Shown here: piece by piece, positions 43,372-51,118 of the stretch
How positions within the stretch are numbered: position 1 is the stretch's first letter
Layout: each line of letters starts with the position of its first letter
Assembly: GCA_020445145.1 (NCBI GenBank)
Contig: JAGRHC010000014.1
Location: 1-51,118 of the forward strand
Source: Alphaproteobacteria bacterium
GTDB taxonomy: Bacteria; Pseudomonadota; Alphaproteobacteria; Micavibrionales; Micavibrionaceae
Length of the DNA stretch: 51,118 nucleotides
Direction: 5' to 3'
Translations under genes and position numbers: made by a program
Notes under the pieces: generated by a model
What the model saw: only the letters and a program-made list of their open reading frames with translations
The model's database searches: none
Told to the model about the DNA's origin: nothing

Positions 43372-46286
43372 GCGGGCAGGTCGTTAACATTCCGGCGGGG
43401 CAACCTTTTGCGCGCAGTTTAGCGCGGTTTTTGCTGCGGGAGACGCAGGATGCGCCGGAGCGGCTGGCGACGTATAAAATCCTTCTGCCGACGCGGCGGG
43501 CGCAGCGGGTGATGCAGAATGCTTTTCTATCGGAGAGCGCCGGGAAGGCTTTGTTGTTGCCGCAGATGAGCCCGCTGGGGGATGTGGCGGAAGAGGATTT
43601 GTCTTTGATGATGTTCGGGCAAAGCGGAGGTGTGCTTGATTTGCCGCCGGTGATGCCTCCCTTGCGGCGGCGGTTGCTTCTGGCGCGGTTGATTGCCGGG
43701 GTTCCGGGATGGGGGCATGGCGCTGAACATGCCTTGGCGCTGGCCGGGGCGCTTGGGGTCTTTCTGGATCATGTGGCGACGGAGGGGCTGGATTTTTCGG
43801 ATCTGGGCCGGATTGTCCCGGCGGAATTTGCGGCGCATTGGCAGGTGACGCTGGATTTTCTCAAGATAGTGACGGAGCAGTGGCCTGCGGTTTTGCGGGA
43901 GAACGGGGTGATTGACGGGGCCGAGCGGCGTGGGATGCTGTTACGGGCGCTGGCGACTCACTGGCGGGATTATCCGCCGGAGACGCCTGTGATTGCGGCG
44001 GGGTCGACGGGGTCTATTCCGGCGACCGGAGATTTGTTGACGGTGGTGGCCGGGTTGCCGCGCGGGATGGTGGTTTTACCGGGGCTGGATGAAGGGATTG
44101 ATGACGAGAGCTGGGACTTTCTGGAGCCGACGCACCCGCAATATGGTTTGAAACAGCTTTTGGAGCGGATTGGGCTGGCGCGGGATGCGGTTGGTTCTTT
44201 GGGCGAGCCTGGGGCTGCGGAGGTGCCGCGCGTGGCGCTGGCGCGGGAAGTGATGCGGCCTGTGGCGACGAGTTCTGCCTGGAAGGGCGTGGGGCAGCGT
44301 GTCGATCTGGCGGATGCACTTTCCGGGGTGCAGCATTATGTTTGTGATACCCAGCAGGAAGAAGCAGGTGTGATTGCTCTTTTGTTGCGCGAAGCGTTGC
44401 AGCATCCAGAGAAAACAGCGGCGCTGGTGACGCCGGACCGGGCGCTGGCGAAGCGTGTGGCCGGGATTTGCGCGCGGTGGGGGATTGCGGTTGATGATTC
44501 GGCGGGGACGCCTCTGATGGAGACACGGGCGGGCGTTTTTATGTCGCTGGTGTTTGCCTGCGTGGCCGGGGGATATGATCCGGTGGCGTTGCTGGCGATG
44601 TTAAAGCATCCTTTGTGCGCGGTTGATTTTGCTGCGGTTGGTGCGCTTGAGGAAAAGGTTTTGCGGCGCGATCCGCGGCCTTCCGGTTATCATGCGTTGC
44701 TTGAATTTGCTGCAGCAAATTCCAAGGCTGTGACTTGCGCTGAGTTTGTGCTAGCGGGGCTGGATCCTCTGCGTCAGTTGCGGGATAGTGCCGTTTTTTC
44801 CGATATTCTGGATGCGCATATTGCAGCGGCGGAGATTTTGTGCGGCGGCAATTTGTGGCGCGGAGATGACGGGAATGCGCTTGCGGGCTTTTTGTCTGAT
44901 TTGCGAGAACATGCAGGACTGGCCGGTGCGGTTTCTTTGCGTGAATATGCCGGTGTTTTTACGATGTTGGCGCAAGGGGTCAGTGTGCGGGCGGCGTTTG
45001 GGATGCATCCGCGGGTTTCTATTCTGGGGCAGCTTGAGGCGCGGTTGGGGGATGCCGACCTTATGATTATGGGTGGACTGAATGAAGGAAGCTGGCCGCC
45101 TTTACCGTCTCATGACCCGTGGATGTCGCGGCCGATGCGGCTGGATTTCGGTTTGCCGGCGCCGGAGCGTGCTATCGGGTTGGCGGCGCATGATTTTGTT
45201 CAGGGGTTTTGTGCTCCGCATGTTGTGATGACCCGTGCGGCGCGGGTGGACGGGAGTCCTTGTGTTCCGGCGCGATGGTTGGAGCGGCTTTCGGTTGTTT
45301 TGAAGGCAGGGGATCGTGCGATCGAGGATTTGGGAGGCGGGCCTTACAGGGACTGGCTTCGGATGCTGGATCAGGAGGCGGATGTTCGGCCTTGCGCTCC
45401 TCCTGCGCCTTGCCCGCCTGTTGCGGCGCGGCCCAGCCGCGTGTCGGTGACGAAGGTGGAGACGTGGCTTCGCGATCCTTATGCGATTTATGCCTATTAT
45501 GTTTTGAAATTGCGCAAGCTTGATGATGTACGGCTGGAGGATGATGCGGCCTTGCGGGGGCGGATTTTGCACAAGATTCTTGAGGATTTCATGCGTGCTT
45601 ATCCGCTCAGTTTACCGGACGATGCGCAGCAAAAATTGATGGAGATGGCTTCGAAATTTCTTCCGAAGAGCGGGCTTCGGGCCGAGGAGGCCGGGTTCTG
45701 GTGGCCACGGTTCGTGCGATTGGCAGAGTGGTTTCTGGCACAGGAGGCGCGCTGGCGCGCGGATGGTAAATTTGCCGGTGCGGAGTTGATCGGTGAGGTT
45801 GTTCTGGATGTCGAGGGCGGGCCGTTTACGTTGCATGGGCGTGCAGACCGGATCGACCGCCGGGCGGGCGGTTATGCGGTGATTGATTACAAGAGCGGCG
45901 GGAGTTATTCCGCCGGTGCCCTGCGCAAGGGGACGCTGCCTCAATTGCCGCTGGAGGCTTTGATCCTGGAGAAGGGGCGTTTTTCGGAAGAGGGGAGCGG
46001 GCGATCTTTGTCTCCGGGTGGGTCTTCTTATCTTGGATACTGGAAGGTGACAGGGGGGCAGGAGCCGGGAAAAGAGGTTTTTGTCGATCAGGATGTGGAT
46101 ACGGTTGTTGCGGCGGTTGAGGAGGCTTTGCTGGATTTGATTGCGGCGTACCGTGATCCCGAGATGCCGTTTTTGTGTATTCCGGACGCGGCGCAGGCTC
46201 CGCGATTTAATGATTATGCGCATCTGGCGCGGCTTAAGGAGTGGGCGGCGCTGGATGAGGTCGAGACGACGGAGGAGGTTGCTTAA
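43368..46286 (+). CDS. addB: double-strand break repair protein AddB
   Basis: Subunit of the AddAB helicase-nuclease that resects DNA ends for RecA (972 aa). Starts with the LLPTRRAQRVMQNAFL segment typical of alphaproteobacterial AddB, which lacks a canonical Walker A. The C-terminal nuclease domain contains GRADRIDRR and AVIDYKSG (D840, K842). The start is a TTG at 43368 overlapping the murU stop (TTGA), with GAGGAAGGTGAGGGG just upstream. addA follows after 2 nt. Confidence 0.95.
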   Translation: MSGQVVNIPAGQPFARSLARFLLRETQDAPERLATYKILLPTRRAQRVMQNAFLSESAGKALLLPQMSPLGDVAEEDLSLMMFGQSGGVLDLPPVMPPLRRRLLLARLIAGVPGWGHGAEHALALAGALGVFLDHVATEGLDFSDLGRIVPAEFAAHWQVTLDFLKIVTEQWPAVLRENGVIDGAERRGMLLRALATHWRDYPPETPVIAAGSTGSIPATGDLLTVVAGLPRGMVVLPGLDEGIDDESWDFLEPTHPQYGLKQLLERIGLARDAVGSLGEPGAAEVPRVALAREVMRPVATSSAWKGVGQRVDLADALSGVQHYVCDTQQEEAGVIALLLREALQHPEKTAALVTPDRALAKRVAGICARWGIAVDDSAGTPLMETRAGVFMSLVFACVAGGYDPVALLAMLKHPLCAVDFAAVGALEEKVLRRDPRPSGYHALLEFAAANSKAVTCAEFVLAGLDPLRQLRDSAVFSDILDAHIAAAEILCGGNLWRGDDGNALAGFLSDLREHAGLAGAVSLREYAGVFTMLAQGVSVRAAFGMHPRVSILGQLEARLGDADLMIMGGLNEGSWPPLPSHDPWMSRPMRLDFGLPAPERAIGLAAHDFVQGFCAPHVVMTRAARVDGSPCVPARWLERLSVVLKAGDRAIEDLGGGPYRDWLRMLDQEADVRPCAPPAPCPPVAARPSRVSVTKVETWLRDPYAIYAYYVLKLRKLDDVRLEDDAALRGRILHKILEDFMRAYPLSLPDDAQQKLMEMASKFLPKSGLRAEEAGFWWPRFVRLAEWFLAQEARWRADGKFAGAELIGEVVLDVEGGPFTLHGRADRIDRRAGGYAVIDYKSGGSYSAGALRKGTLPQLPLEALILEKGRFSEEGSGRSLSPGGSSYLGYWKVTGGQEPGKEVFVDQDVDTVVAAVEEALLDLIAAYRDPEMPFLCIPDAAQAPRFNDYAHLARLKEWAALDEVETTEEVA

Positions 46287-46288
46287 AC

Positions 46289-49200
46289 GTGGTGCAGCAA
46301 TTTGTACAAAAGCAGGACGAACAGATACGGCATGATCCTTCCGTGCCGCAGCGTTTTGCTGCGGACCCCGGTGCGAGCGCCTGGGTGAGTGCGTCGGCTG
46401 GGACCGGGAAGACGAAGGTTTTGACGGACCGGGTTTTGCGGCTTTTGTTGCCGCGGGCGGATGGCGCGAAAGGGACTGCACCGCATAAGATTTTGTGTCT
46501 GACCTTTACCAAGGCGGCGGCGAGCGAGATGGCTTTGCGGATCGGGCGGACGCTCGGGGAATGGGCGGTGATGCCGGAGGACAGGCTGGCGACGAAGCTT
46601 GCCGATTTGCTGGGCGGGTCGGCGAGTGGACTACAGATGGCGGCGGCGCAGCGTTTGTTTGCCGAAGTCGTCGATGCACCGGGCGGGCTGCAGATTATGA
46701 CGATACATTCTTTCTGCCAGTCGGTGCTGGGGCGCTTTCCACTGGAGGCCGGGTTGCCGCCGCATTTTACGGTTCTGGACGAGGCCGGAGCATCGGCGTT
46801 GATGGTCGGTGCGCAAAATACGGTTCTGGCCGGAGCGCAGAAGGATGCCGGTTCTCCCTTGCATGAGGCGTTGGGCCGGGTGGCGGGCGCGCTCGGAGAG
46901 GAGCAGTTTGCACAGCTTGTGCGGAGTATGCTGGGGGAGCGATACCAGCTTCGCGCGGCGTTTGGACGGTTTTGGGATGCGGACGGGATTTATGCCGAGG
47001 TTTGCCGGATTTACGGGATTATGCCGGGCCTTCGTGAGGAGGATTATTTGCGGCGTGTCTGTGCGGACGGTGTGTTTGACGGTGAAGGGCTGCACGCGGC
47101 AGGATCGGCTATGGTTGCGTCTTCGAAGAAGACGGATGTCGATTTCGGGGCGCGGATTTTGCGTTGGCTGGGTTTGAGTGCGGCGGAGCGGTTTGGGGCG
47201 TATCAGGATTACAGAACTGTTTTTTTGAAGGCGGACGGCGATGTTCGGGTTGGTAATTTTCCGACGTCTCAGATCAAAACGGCTTTTCCGGCGTGTGAGG
47301 AGATATTGCGGGCTGAATCAGCGCGGTTGATGGCGGCAGAGCGGGATATTTACCGGATTCGTTCGGCATTTTTGACGCGAGATTTGTTGCTGTTGGGGGT
47401 TTCTATTCTGGAGGCTTATGAAGGGCTGAAGGATCAGGGCGCGGCGCTGGATTTTGATGATTTGATTATCCGGACGCTGGATTTGCTGCGCGGGGAGAGC
47501 GGGGAACTGGCGCAGGCGGGCGGTACGGCGTGGATTATGTACAAGCTGGATCAGGGACTGGATCATATTCTGGTGGATGAGGCGCAGGATACAAACCCGG
47601 AGCAATGGAAAATTATCGAGGCTTTGTGCGATGAATTTTTCAGTGGTTCCGGCGCGCGGGACGATGCTTTGCGGACGGCTTTTACCGTCGGGGATATGAA
47701 GCAGTCGATTTATAGTTTCCAGCGGGCGGCGCCGGAGGAATTCCGGCGAATGCGCGGGGTATTTGATGAGAAGATCACGCAGGCGGCGCTTGAGAACCGG
47801 GATGTGGCGCTGGATATATCGTTTCGCTCGACGGCCGGGGTGCTTGCGCTGGTGGATGCTGTGTTTGACGATGATGGGTTAACGGCGAGCCTTGGCGGCG
47901 CGCGGGTGCGGCATGAGTCTTTTCGGGCCGGGCAGGCGGGGCGGGTTGAATTGTGGCCTTTGTTTGCGACGGAGAAGGACGAGAAAGAGGATTTATGGAC
48001 GCCTTTACGCGCGCGGCGTGATTCACAGAGCGGGGCTGCGCGGATGGCGGATTATACGGCGGCGCAGGTGAGGCGTTGGCTGGATGAAGGGGAGGTTTTG
48101 CCGGCGTACGGGCGGGTGGTGCGGCCCGGTGATATTATGATTCTTGTGCGGTCGCGCGGGGCGTTTGTGGATCAGTTGGTGCGGGCTTTGAAGCTCCGCG
48201 GGGTGCCGGTGAGCGGGGTGGACCGGATGATGCTGGGCGAGCAACTGGCGGTGCAGGATTTGCTGGCGCTGGGTCAGGTGAGTTTGTTGCCGGAGGATGA
48301 TTTGACGCTTGCTTGCGTTCTTAAGTCGCCTTTGATCGGGGTGGATGAGGATTCGTTGTTTGATCTGGCTTACGGGCGGACCGGGCGTTTGTGGGCTGCG
48401 CTTCTGGAGAAGGCGGATGGCGGCGATGCGCGGTGGGCGGAGATTGCCGGGTATTTGCGCGGGTTGCAGTTTGCGGCGCGTTCTTGCGGGGTTTATGAAT
48501 TTTTCTCCTTTGTTTTGAATACATCCTGTCCGGGAGATGCGCGGAGCGGGTTGCGGGCGCTCAAGGGGCGTCTTGGGGAGGATGCGGCTGACCCGGTGGA
48601 TGAGCTGATGAATGCGGCGCTTTCGTTCGGGCGCTCGGAGATTGACAGTTTGCAGTTGTTTCTAGATGCACAGGCGCGCCGTTCGCAGGAGATCAAGCGG
48701 GAGCTTGAAGAGGCCGGCGGTTGCGTGCGGATTATGACGGTGCATGGCTCGAAAGGGTTGCAGGCGCCAATTGTGATTTTGCCCGATACGGTTTTAAGTT
48801 CTTCGGCCAAGAAACCGGGGCGGCTTTTATGGCCGGACAAGACGGGACGGTCTGTGCCGTTGTGGTCGGCGCGAGCAGCAGAAGAGCCGCCGGAGTATGG
48901 GGCTTTGTTTGCGGGGCTGGTGGCGCGGCAGGATGAGGAATATCACCGTTTGCTCTATGTGGCGATGACGCGGGCGGCGGATCGGCTTTATGTCGGCGGA
49001 TATTGCGGGAAGAGCCCATCCAAAGACGGATCGTGGTATTACCTCGTGCAAAGGGGAATGGCGCGTCTGGAGGGTGTGGAGGAGATTGATGAGGGTGTTT
49101 TGCGGTATGATAACCCGCAAGAGGCGGCTCCGGATAAGGCGCAGAAAGGCGATGTGATTGCTTCGCGGGAGATTGCGGGTTTACCGGATTGGTTGATGGA

Positions 49201-49783
49201 GCGGGCGCCGGATGAACCGATGCCGCCGCGTCCGCTGGTGCCGTCCCGGCCTTCGGTTGAAGAGGAGGCTGATTTAGAGCCTGCCGCGCTTTCGCCGCTC
49301 GCGGATGGCGGTCTTTCGCGGTTCCGGCGTGGGAATCTGACTCATAAATTGCTGCAGTTTTTGCCGGATTTTGAGGAGGATAGAAGGTTTGAGGCGGCGC
49401 GGCGGTTTTTGGCGGTGCAGGCGGCTGATTTATCTCAGGCGGTGCGGGATGAGATTGTGCAGGAGGTTCTGGCGATTTTGAATGATCCTCGTTTTGTTCA
49501 TTTTTTCAAGGCCGGGTCTTTTGCCGAGGTGCCGGTGAGCGCCTTGATGGAGGACGGGCGGATTGTCAGCGGGCAGATCGACCGCCTGGCGGTTGGAGAA
49601 CGTGACGTGTGGATTGTCGATTACAAGACCAATCGTCCGCCGCCGCGTGATGCTGCCGATGTCCCGGCGATTTACCGGAAGCAGCTTGCGGCTTACAAGG
49701 ATGCGATCGCGGCGGTTTATCCGGGGCGGGCGGTCCATTGTGCCTTGCTCTGGACGGATGGGCCTTTTCTGACGGAACTCTAG
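46289..49783 (+). CDS. addA: double-strand break repair helicase AddA
   Basis: UvrD-like 3'-5' helicase plus nuclease of AddAB (1164 aa). Walker A is in SASAGTGKT (34-42), motif II is LVDEAQDTNPEQW, and TVHGSKGLQAPIV and LLYVAMTRAADRLYV are further helicase motifs. The C-terminal nuclease has GQIDRLAVGERDVWIVDYKTN (D1111, K1113). GTG start at 46289 preceded by GGAGGAGG. A repeat begins within its stop codon. Confidence 0.96.
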   Translation: MVQQFVQKQDEQIRHDPSVPQRFAADPGASAWVSASAGTGKTKVLTDRVLRLLLPRADGAKGTAPHKILCLTFTKAAASEMALRIGRTLGEWAVMPEDRLATKLADLLGGSASGLQMAAAQRLFAEVVDAPGGLQIMTIHSFCQSVLGRFPLEAGLPPHFTVLDEAGASALMVGAQNTVLAGAQKDAGSPLHEALGRVAGALGEEQFAQLVRSMLGERYQLRAAFGRFWDADGIYAEVCRIYGIMPGLREEDYLRRVCADGVFDGEGLHAAGSAMVASSKKTDVDFGARILRWLGLSAAERFGAYQDYRTVFLKADGDVRVGNFPTSQIKTAFPACEEILRAESARLMAAERDIYRIRSAFLTRDLLLLGVSILEAYEGLKDQGAALDFDDLIIRTLDLLRGESGELAQAGGTAWIMYKLDQGLDHILVDEAQDTNPEQWKIIEALCDEFFSGSGARDDALRTAFTVGDMKQSIYSFQRAAPEEFRRMRGVFDEKITQAALENRDVALDISFRSTAGVLALVDAVFDDDGLTASLGGARVRHESFRAGQAGRVELWPLFATEKDEKEDLWTPLRARRDSQSGAARMADYTAAQVRRWLDEGEVLPAYGRVVRPGDIMILVRSRGAFVDQLVRALKLRGVPVSGVDRMMLGEQLAVQDLLALGQVSLLPEDDLTLACVLKSPLIGVDEDSLFDLAYGRTGRLWAALLEKADGGDARWAEIAGYLRGLQFAARSCGVYEFFSFVLNTSCPGDARSGLRALKGRLGEDAADPVDELMNAALSFGRSEIDSLQLFLDAQARRSQEIKRELEEAGGCVRIMTVHGSKGLQAPIVILPDTVLSSSAKKPGRLLWPDKTGRSVPLWSARAAEEPPEYGALFAGLVARQDEEYHRLLYVAMTRAADRLYVGGYCGKSPSKDGSWYYLVQRGMARLEGVEEIDEGVLRYDNPQEAAPDKAQKGDVIASREIAGLPDWLMERAPDEPMPPRPLVPSRPSVEEEADLEPAALSPLADGGLSRFRRGNLTHKLLQFLPDFEEDRRFEAARRFLAVQAADLSQAVRDEIVQEVLAILNDPRFVHFFKAGSFAEVPVSALMEDGRIVSGQIDRLAVGERDVWIVDYKTNRPPPRDAADVPAIYRKQLAAYKDAIAAVYPGRAVHCALLWTDGPFLTEL

Positions 49784-49850
49784 GTACAAGGTGCGAGGTA
49801 CAAGGTTCAAGAGAGGGGGATGAGGCTTTTTCTTGTACCTTGTACCTTGC
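49782..49850. repeat. direct and inverted repeats between addA and trxA
   Basis: AGGTACAAGGT occurs at 49782-49792 and 49796-49806. The stretch 49793-49812 is matched in reverse by 49831-49850 (18 of 20), forming a long hairpin with an 18-nt loop. It overlaps the addA stop codon and fills the convergent gap to trxA. Design is the same as the unrelated-sequence repeat at 4613-4661. Confidence 0.75.
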
Positions 49851-49871
49851 TTCTTGTTCCTTGTTCCTATC

Positions 49872-50192
49872 TTAGACTTGTCCGGCGAGCCATTCGGCGA
49901 GTTGGGATTTGGGCATGCCGCCGACGCGGGTGTCGACGACTTTGCCGCCTTTGAAGACCATCAGGGTCGGAATGCCGCGTACGCCGTATTTGGTCGGGGC
50001 TTCGGGGGATTCGTCGATGTTGACTTTCACGACCTTGATCTTGTCTTTCATTTCGCCTGCGACTTCTTCGACGATCGGCATCAGCATTTTGCATGGACCG
50101 CACCATTCTGCCCAGAAATCAACGAGAACCGGGCCTTCGTCTTCGACGACGACGGTTTGGAAATCTTTATCGGAGACAGCTTGGACAGACAT
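49872..50192 (-). CDS. trxA: thioredoxin
   Basis: General cytoplasmic disulfide reductase (106 aa). The active site is WCGPC (C31, C34) in VDFWAEWCGPCKML; the cis-Pro loop is GIPTLMVFKGGKVV. GAAAGGAAAAAA precedes the ATG at 50192. In many Alphaproteobacteria trxA follows addA on the same strand; here it is inverted and convergent with addA. Confidence 0.97.
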   Translation of the reverse strand: MSVQAVSDKDFQTVVVEDEGPVLVDFWAEWCGPCKMLMPIVEEVAGEMKDKIKVVKVNIDESPEAPTKYGVRGIPTLMVFKGGKVVDTRVGGMPKSQLAEWLAGQV

Positions 50193-50268
50193 GGTTTTTT
50201 CCTTTCGAAAAGGTCTTATTTTAAGTTTCTAATATTATGAACTGAGTCTTTGTGTGGAGCAAGCAAAG

Positions 50269-50631
50269 CTAGCGGCACTGGGTGGTTTTTACGCGGTTTT
50301 TTTCATCTAGAAGCAGGTTTTTGGGCTTGTGGGTTGCGGCGGCGGTTTCGTCCATCCGGGCGTAGGCGCAGATGATAACAAGGTCTCCGGTTTTGACGAG
50401 GTGAGCGGCGGCGCCGTTGATGCCGATGATTCCGCTGCCGCGTTCGCCTTCGATGGCGTAGGTGGTCAGGCGGGCGCCGTTGGTGATGTCGAGAACGTCG
50501 ACTTGCTCGTAGGGGAGGATGCCCGTGCGCTCCATCAGGTCCATGTCGATGGTGATCGACCCTTCGTAGTCGAGGTCGGCCTGTGTCACCGTGGCGCGGT
50601 GAAGCTTGGCTTTGAGCATGGTCAGGATCAT
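50269..50631 (-). CDS. panD: aspartate 1-decarboxylase
   Basis: Makes beta-alanine for pantothenate (120 aa). The proenzyme self-cleaves between Gly24 and Ser25 in YEGSITID to make the pyruvoyl group; numbering from the ATG at 50631 matches E. coli exactly. Arg54-type [12 protein letters not shown] and [15 protein letters not shown] are conserved. AAGGGG lies 5 nt before the ATG. Confidence 0.97.
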   Translation of the reverse strand: MILTMLKAKLHRATVTQADLDYEGSITIDMDLMERTGILPYEQVDVLDITNGARLTTYAIEGERGSGIIGINGAAAHLVKTGDLVIICAYARMDETAAATHKPKNLLLDEKNRVKTTQCR

Positions 50632-50720
50632 TTTGCCCCTTCCGCTTTACTTTGTGTTTCAGGAGGTGTGTAATCTGGTCTTGTTTGTTTGGGACGTCAA
50701 GAAAAAACAGGATCAGAATT

Positions 50721-51080
50721 ATGCACTATGATGAGAACAATATTTTTGCCCGTATTCTTCGCGGGGAGATTCCTTGCCAGAAGGTTTATGAGGATGATCA
50801 TGTTCTGGCGTTTAACGATATTGCGCCGAAGGCTCCGGTGCATATTCTGGTGATCCCGAAGGGGGCTTATATTTCGATCGATGATTTCGGGGCGCATGCG
50901 CCGGCGGAAGAGATCAAGGCCTTTTATGCGGCGGTTGCCAAGATTGCGGCGGATCACGATCTTCAAGGCAAAGGATTTCGGACGATTGCCAATACGGGGC
51001 TGAATGGCGGGCAGGAAGTGCCGCATTTCCACGTGCATATACTGGGCGGGAAAGCCCTGGGGCCAATGTTGGCGTCTTAG
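50721..51080 (+). CDS. HIT family (HinT-like) protein
   Basis: A 119-residue purine nucleoside phosphoramidase-type protein. NIFARILRGEIPCQKVYEDD is the typical start. The histidine triad HFHVHIL is at 102-108, with His104 the predicted nucleophile. PVHILVIPKGAY forms the nucleotide pocket. It is divergent from panD. The frame ends in LGPMLAS, a normal length. CAGGA lies before the ATG at 50721. Confidence 0.94.
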   Translation: MHYDENNIFARILRGEIPCQKVYEDDHVLAFNDIAPKAPVHILVIPKGAYISIDDFGAHAPAEEIKAFYAAVAKIAADHDLQGKGFRTIANTGLNGGQEVPHFHVHILGGKALGPMLAS

Positions 51081-51118
51081 GGTCCAAACTCATAGCTTTT
51101 CTAAAGACCTGCAAACAA

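Overview
The window looks like a chromosomal segment of an alphaproteobacterium with about 50-58% GC by eye. Lineage markers are a CycM-type membrane cytochrome c divergent from prephenate dehydratase, an Hsp20/DUF1150 pair, the ChvI-ChvG two-component system, a DivL-type tyrosine 'histidine kinase', the rpoN-hpf-ptsN order, and tsaE-nucleotidyltransferase-addB-addA. I cannot fix the order. The repertoire, including a pilin-like N-terminus, would fit a free-living or predatory lineage such as Micavibrionales, but that is inference. I saw no tRNA, rRNA, CRISPR array, transposase or prophage. No gene-free stretch exceeds 300 bases.

Layout. 1-600: intergenic DNA with a terminator and a small beta-rich protein. 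600-5970 (minus strand): pheA, a small internally duplicated protein, ftsK, lolA and recR. 6140-10000 (plus): cytochrome c, rpoN, hpf and a PtsN-like protein. 10150-11360 (minus): DUF1150, Hsp20 and a CHCC zinc finger. 11430-16970: pilin-like protein, cysS (minus), folE, dihydroorotase and a Bacteroidetes-like methyltransferase. 17140-19310: a GGDEF/EAL protein. 19380-30810 (plus): aroA-cmk-rpsA, then ihfB-lapA-membrane protein-trpF-trpB-GyrI-like-trpA-accD-folC. 30860-36310: chvI-chvG-rapZ, two small minus-strand genes, ahcY. 36310-42060: purU, two tandem SGNH-hydrolase-like genes (minus), divL, two small envelope genes (minus). 42190-51080: tsaE-murU-like-addB-addA, trxA and panD (minus), and a HIT protein.

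How the genes fit together. Most of the window is housekeeping: shikimate to phenylalanine and tryptophan (aroA, pheA, trpFBA), pyrimidine and folate metabolism (dihydroorotase, cmk, folE, folC, purU), the methyl cycle (ahcY), pantothenate and fatty acids (panD, accD), recombination (recR, addAB), chromosome segregation and cell cycle (ftsK, divL), and translation and stasis (rpsA, hpf). Close spacing and ATGA or TTGA overlaps mark several operons.

The most interesting signal is a consistent erosion of the nitrogen PTS. The PtsN-like protein has Asp where the phosphorylated His should be. hprK, manX and ptsH are absent from the chvI-chvG-rapZ-ahcY neighbourhood where they normally sit. RapZ has lost its Walker A lysine. 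The second signal is a palindromic, ERIC-like repeat of about 120 bp present twice within 1.7 kb, one copy supplying the last codons of rpoN. Other intergenic palindromes, and two repeats of similar 'two direct plus one inverted copy' design, are also present.
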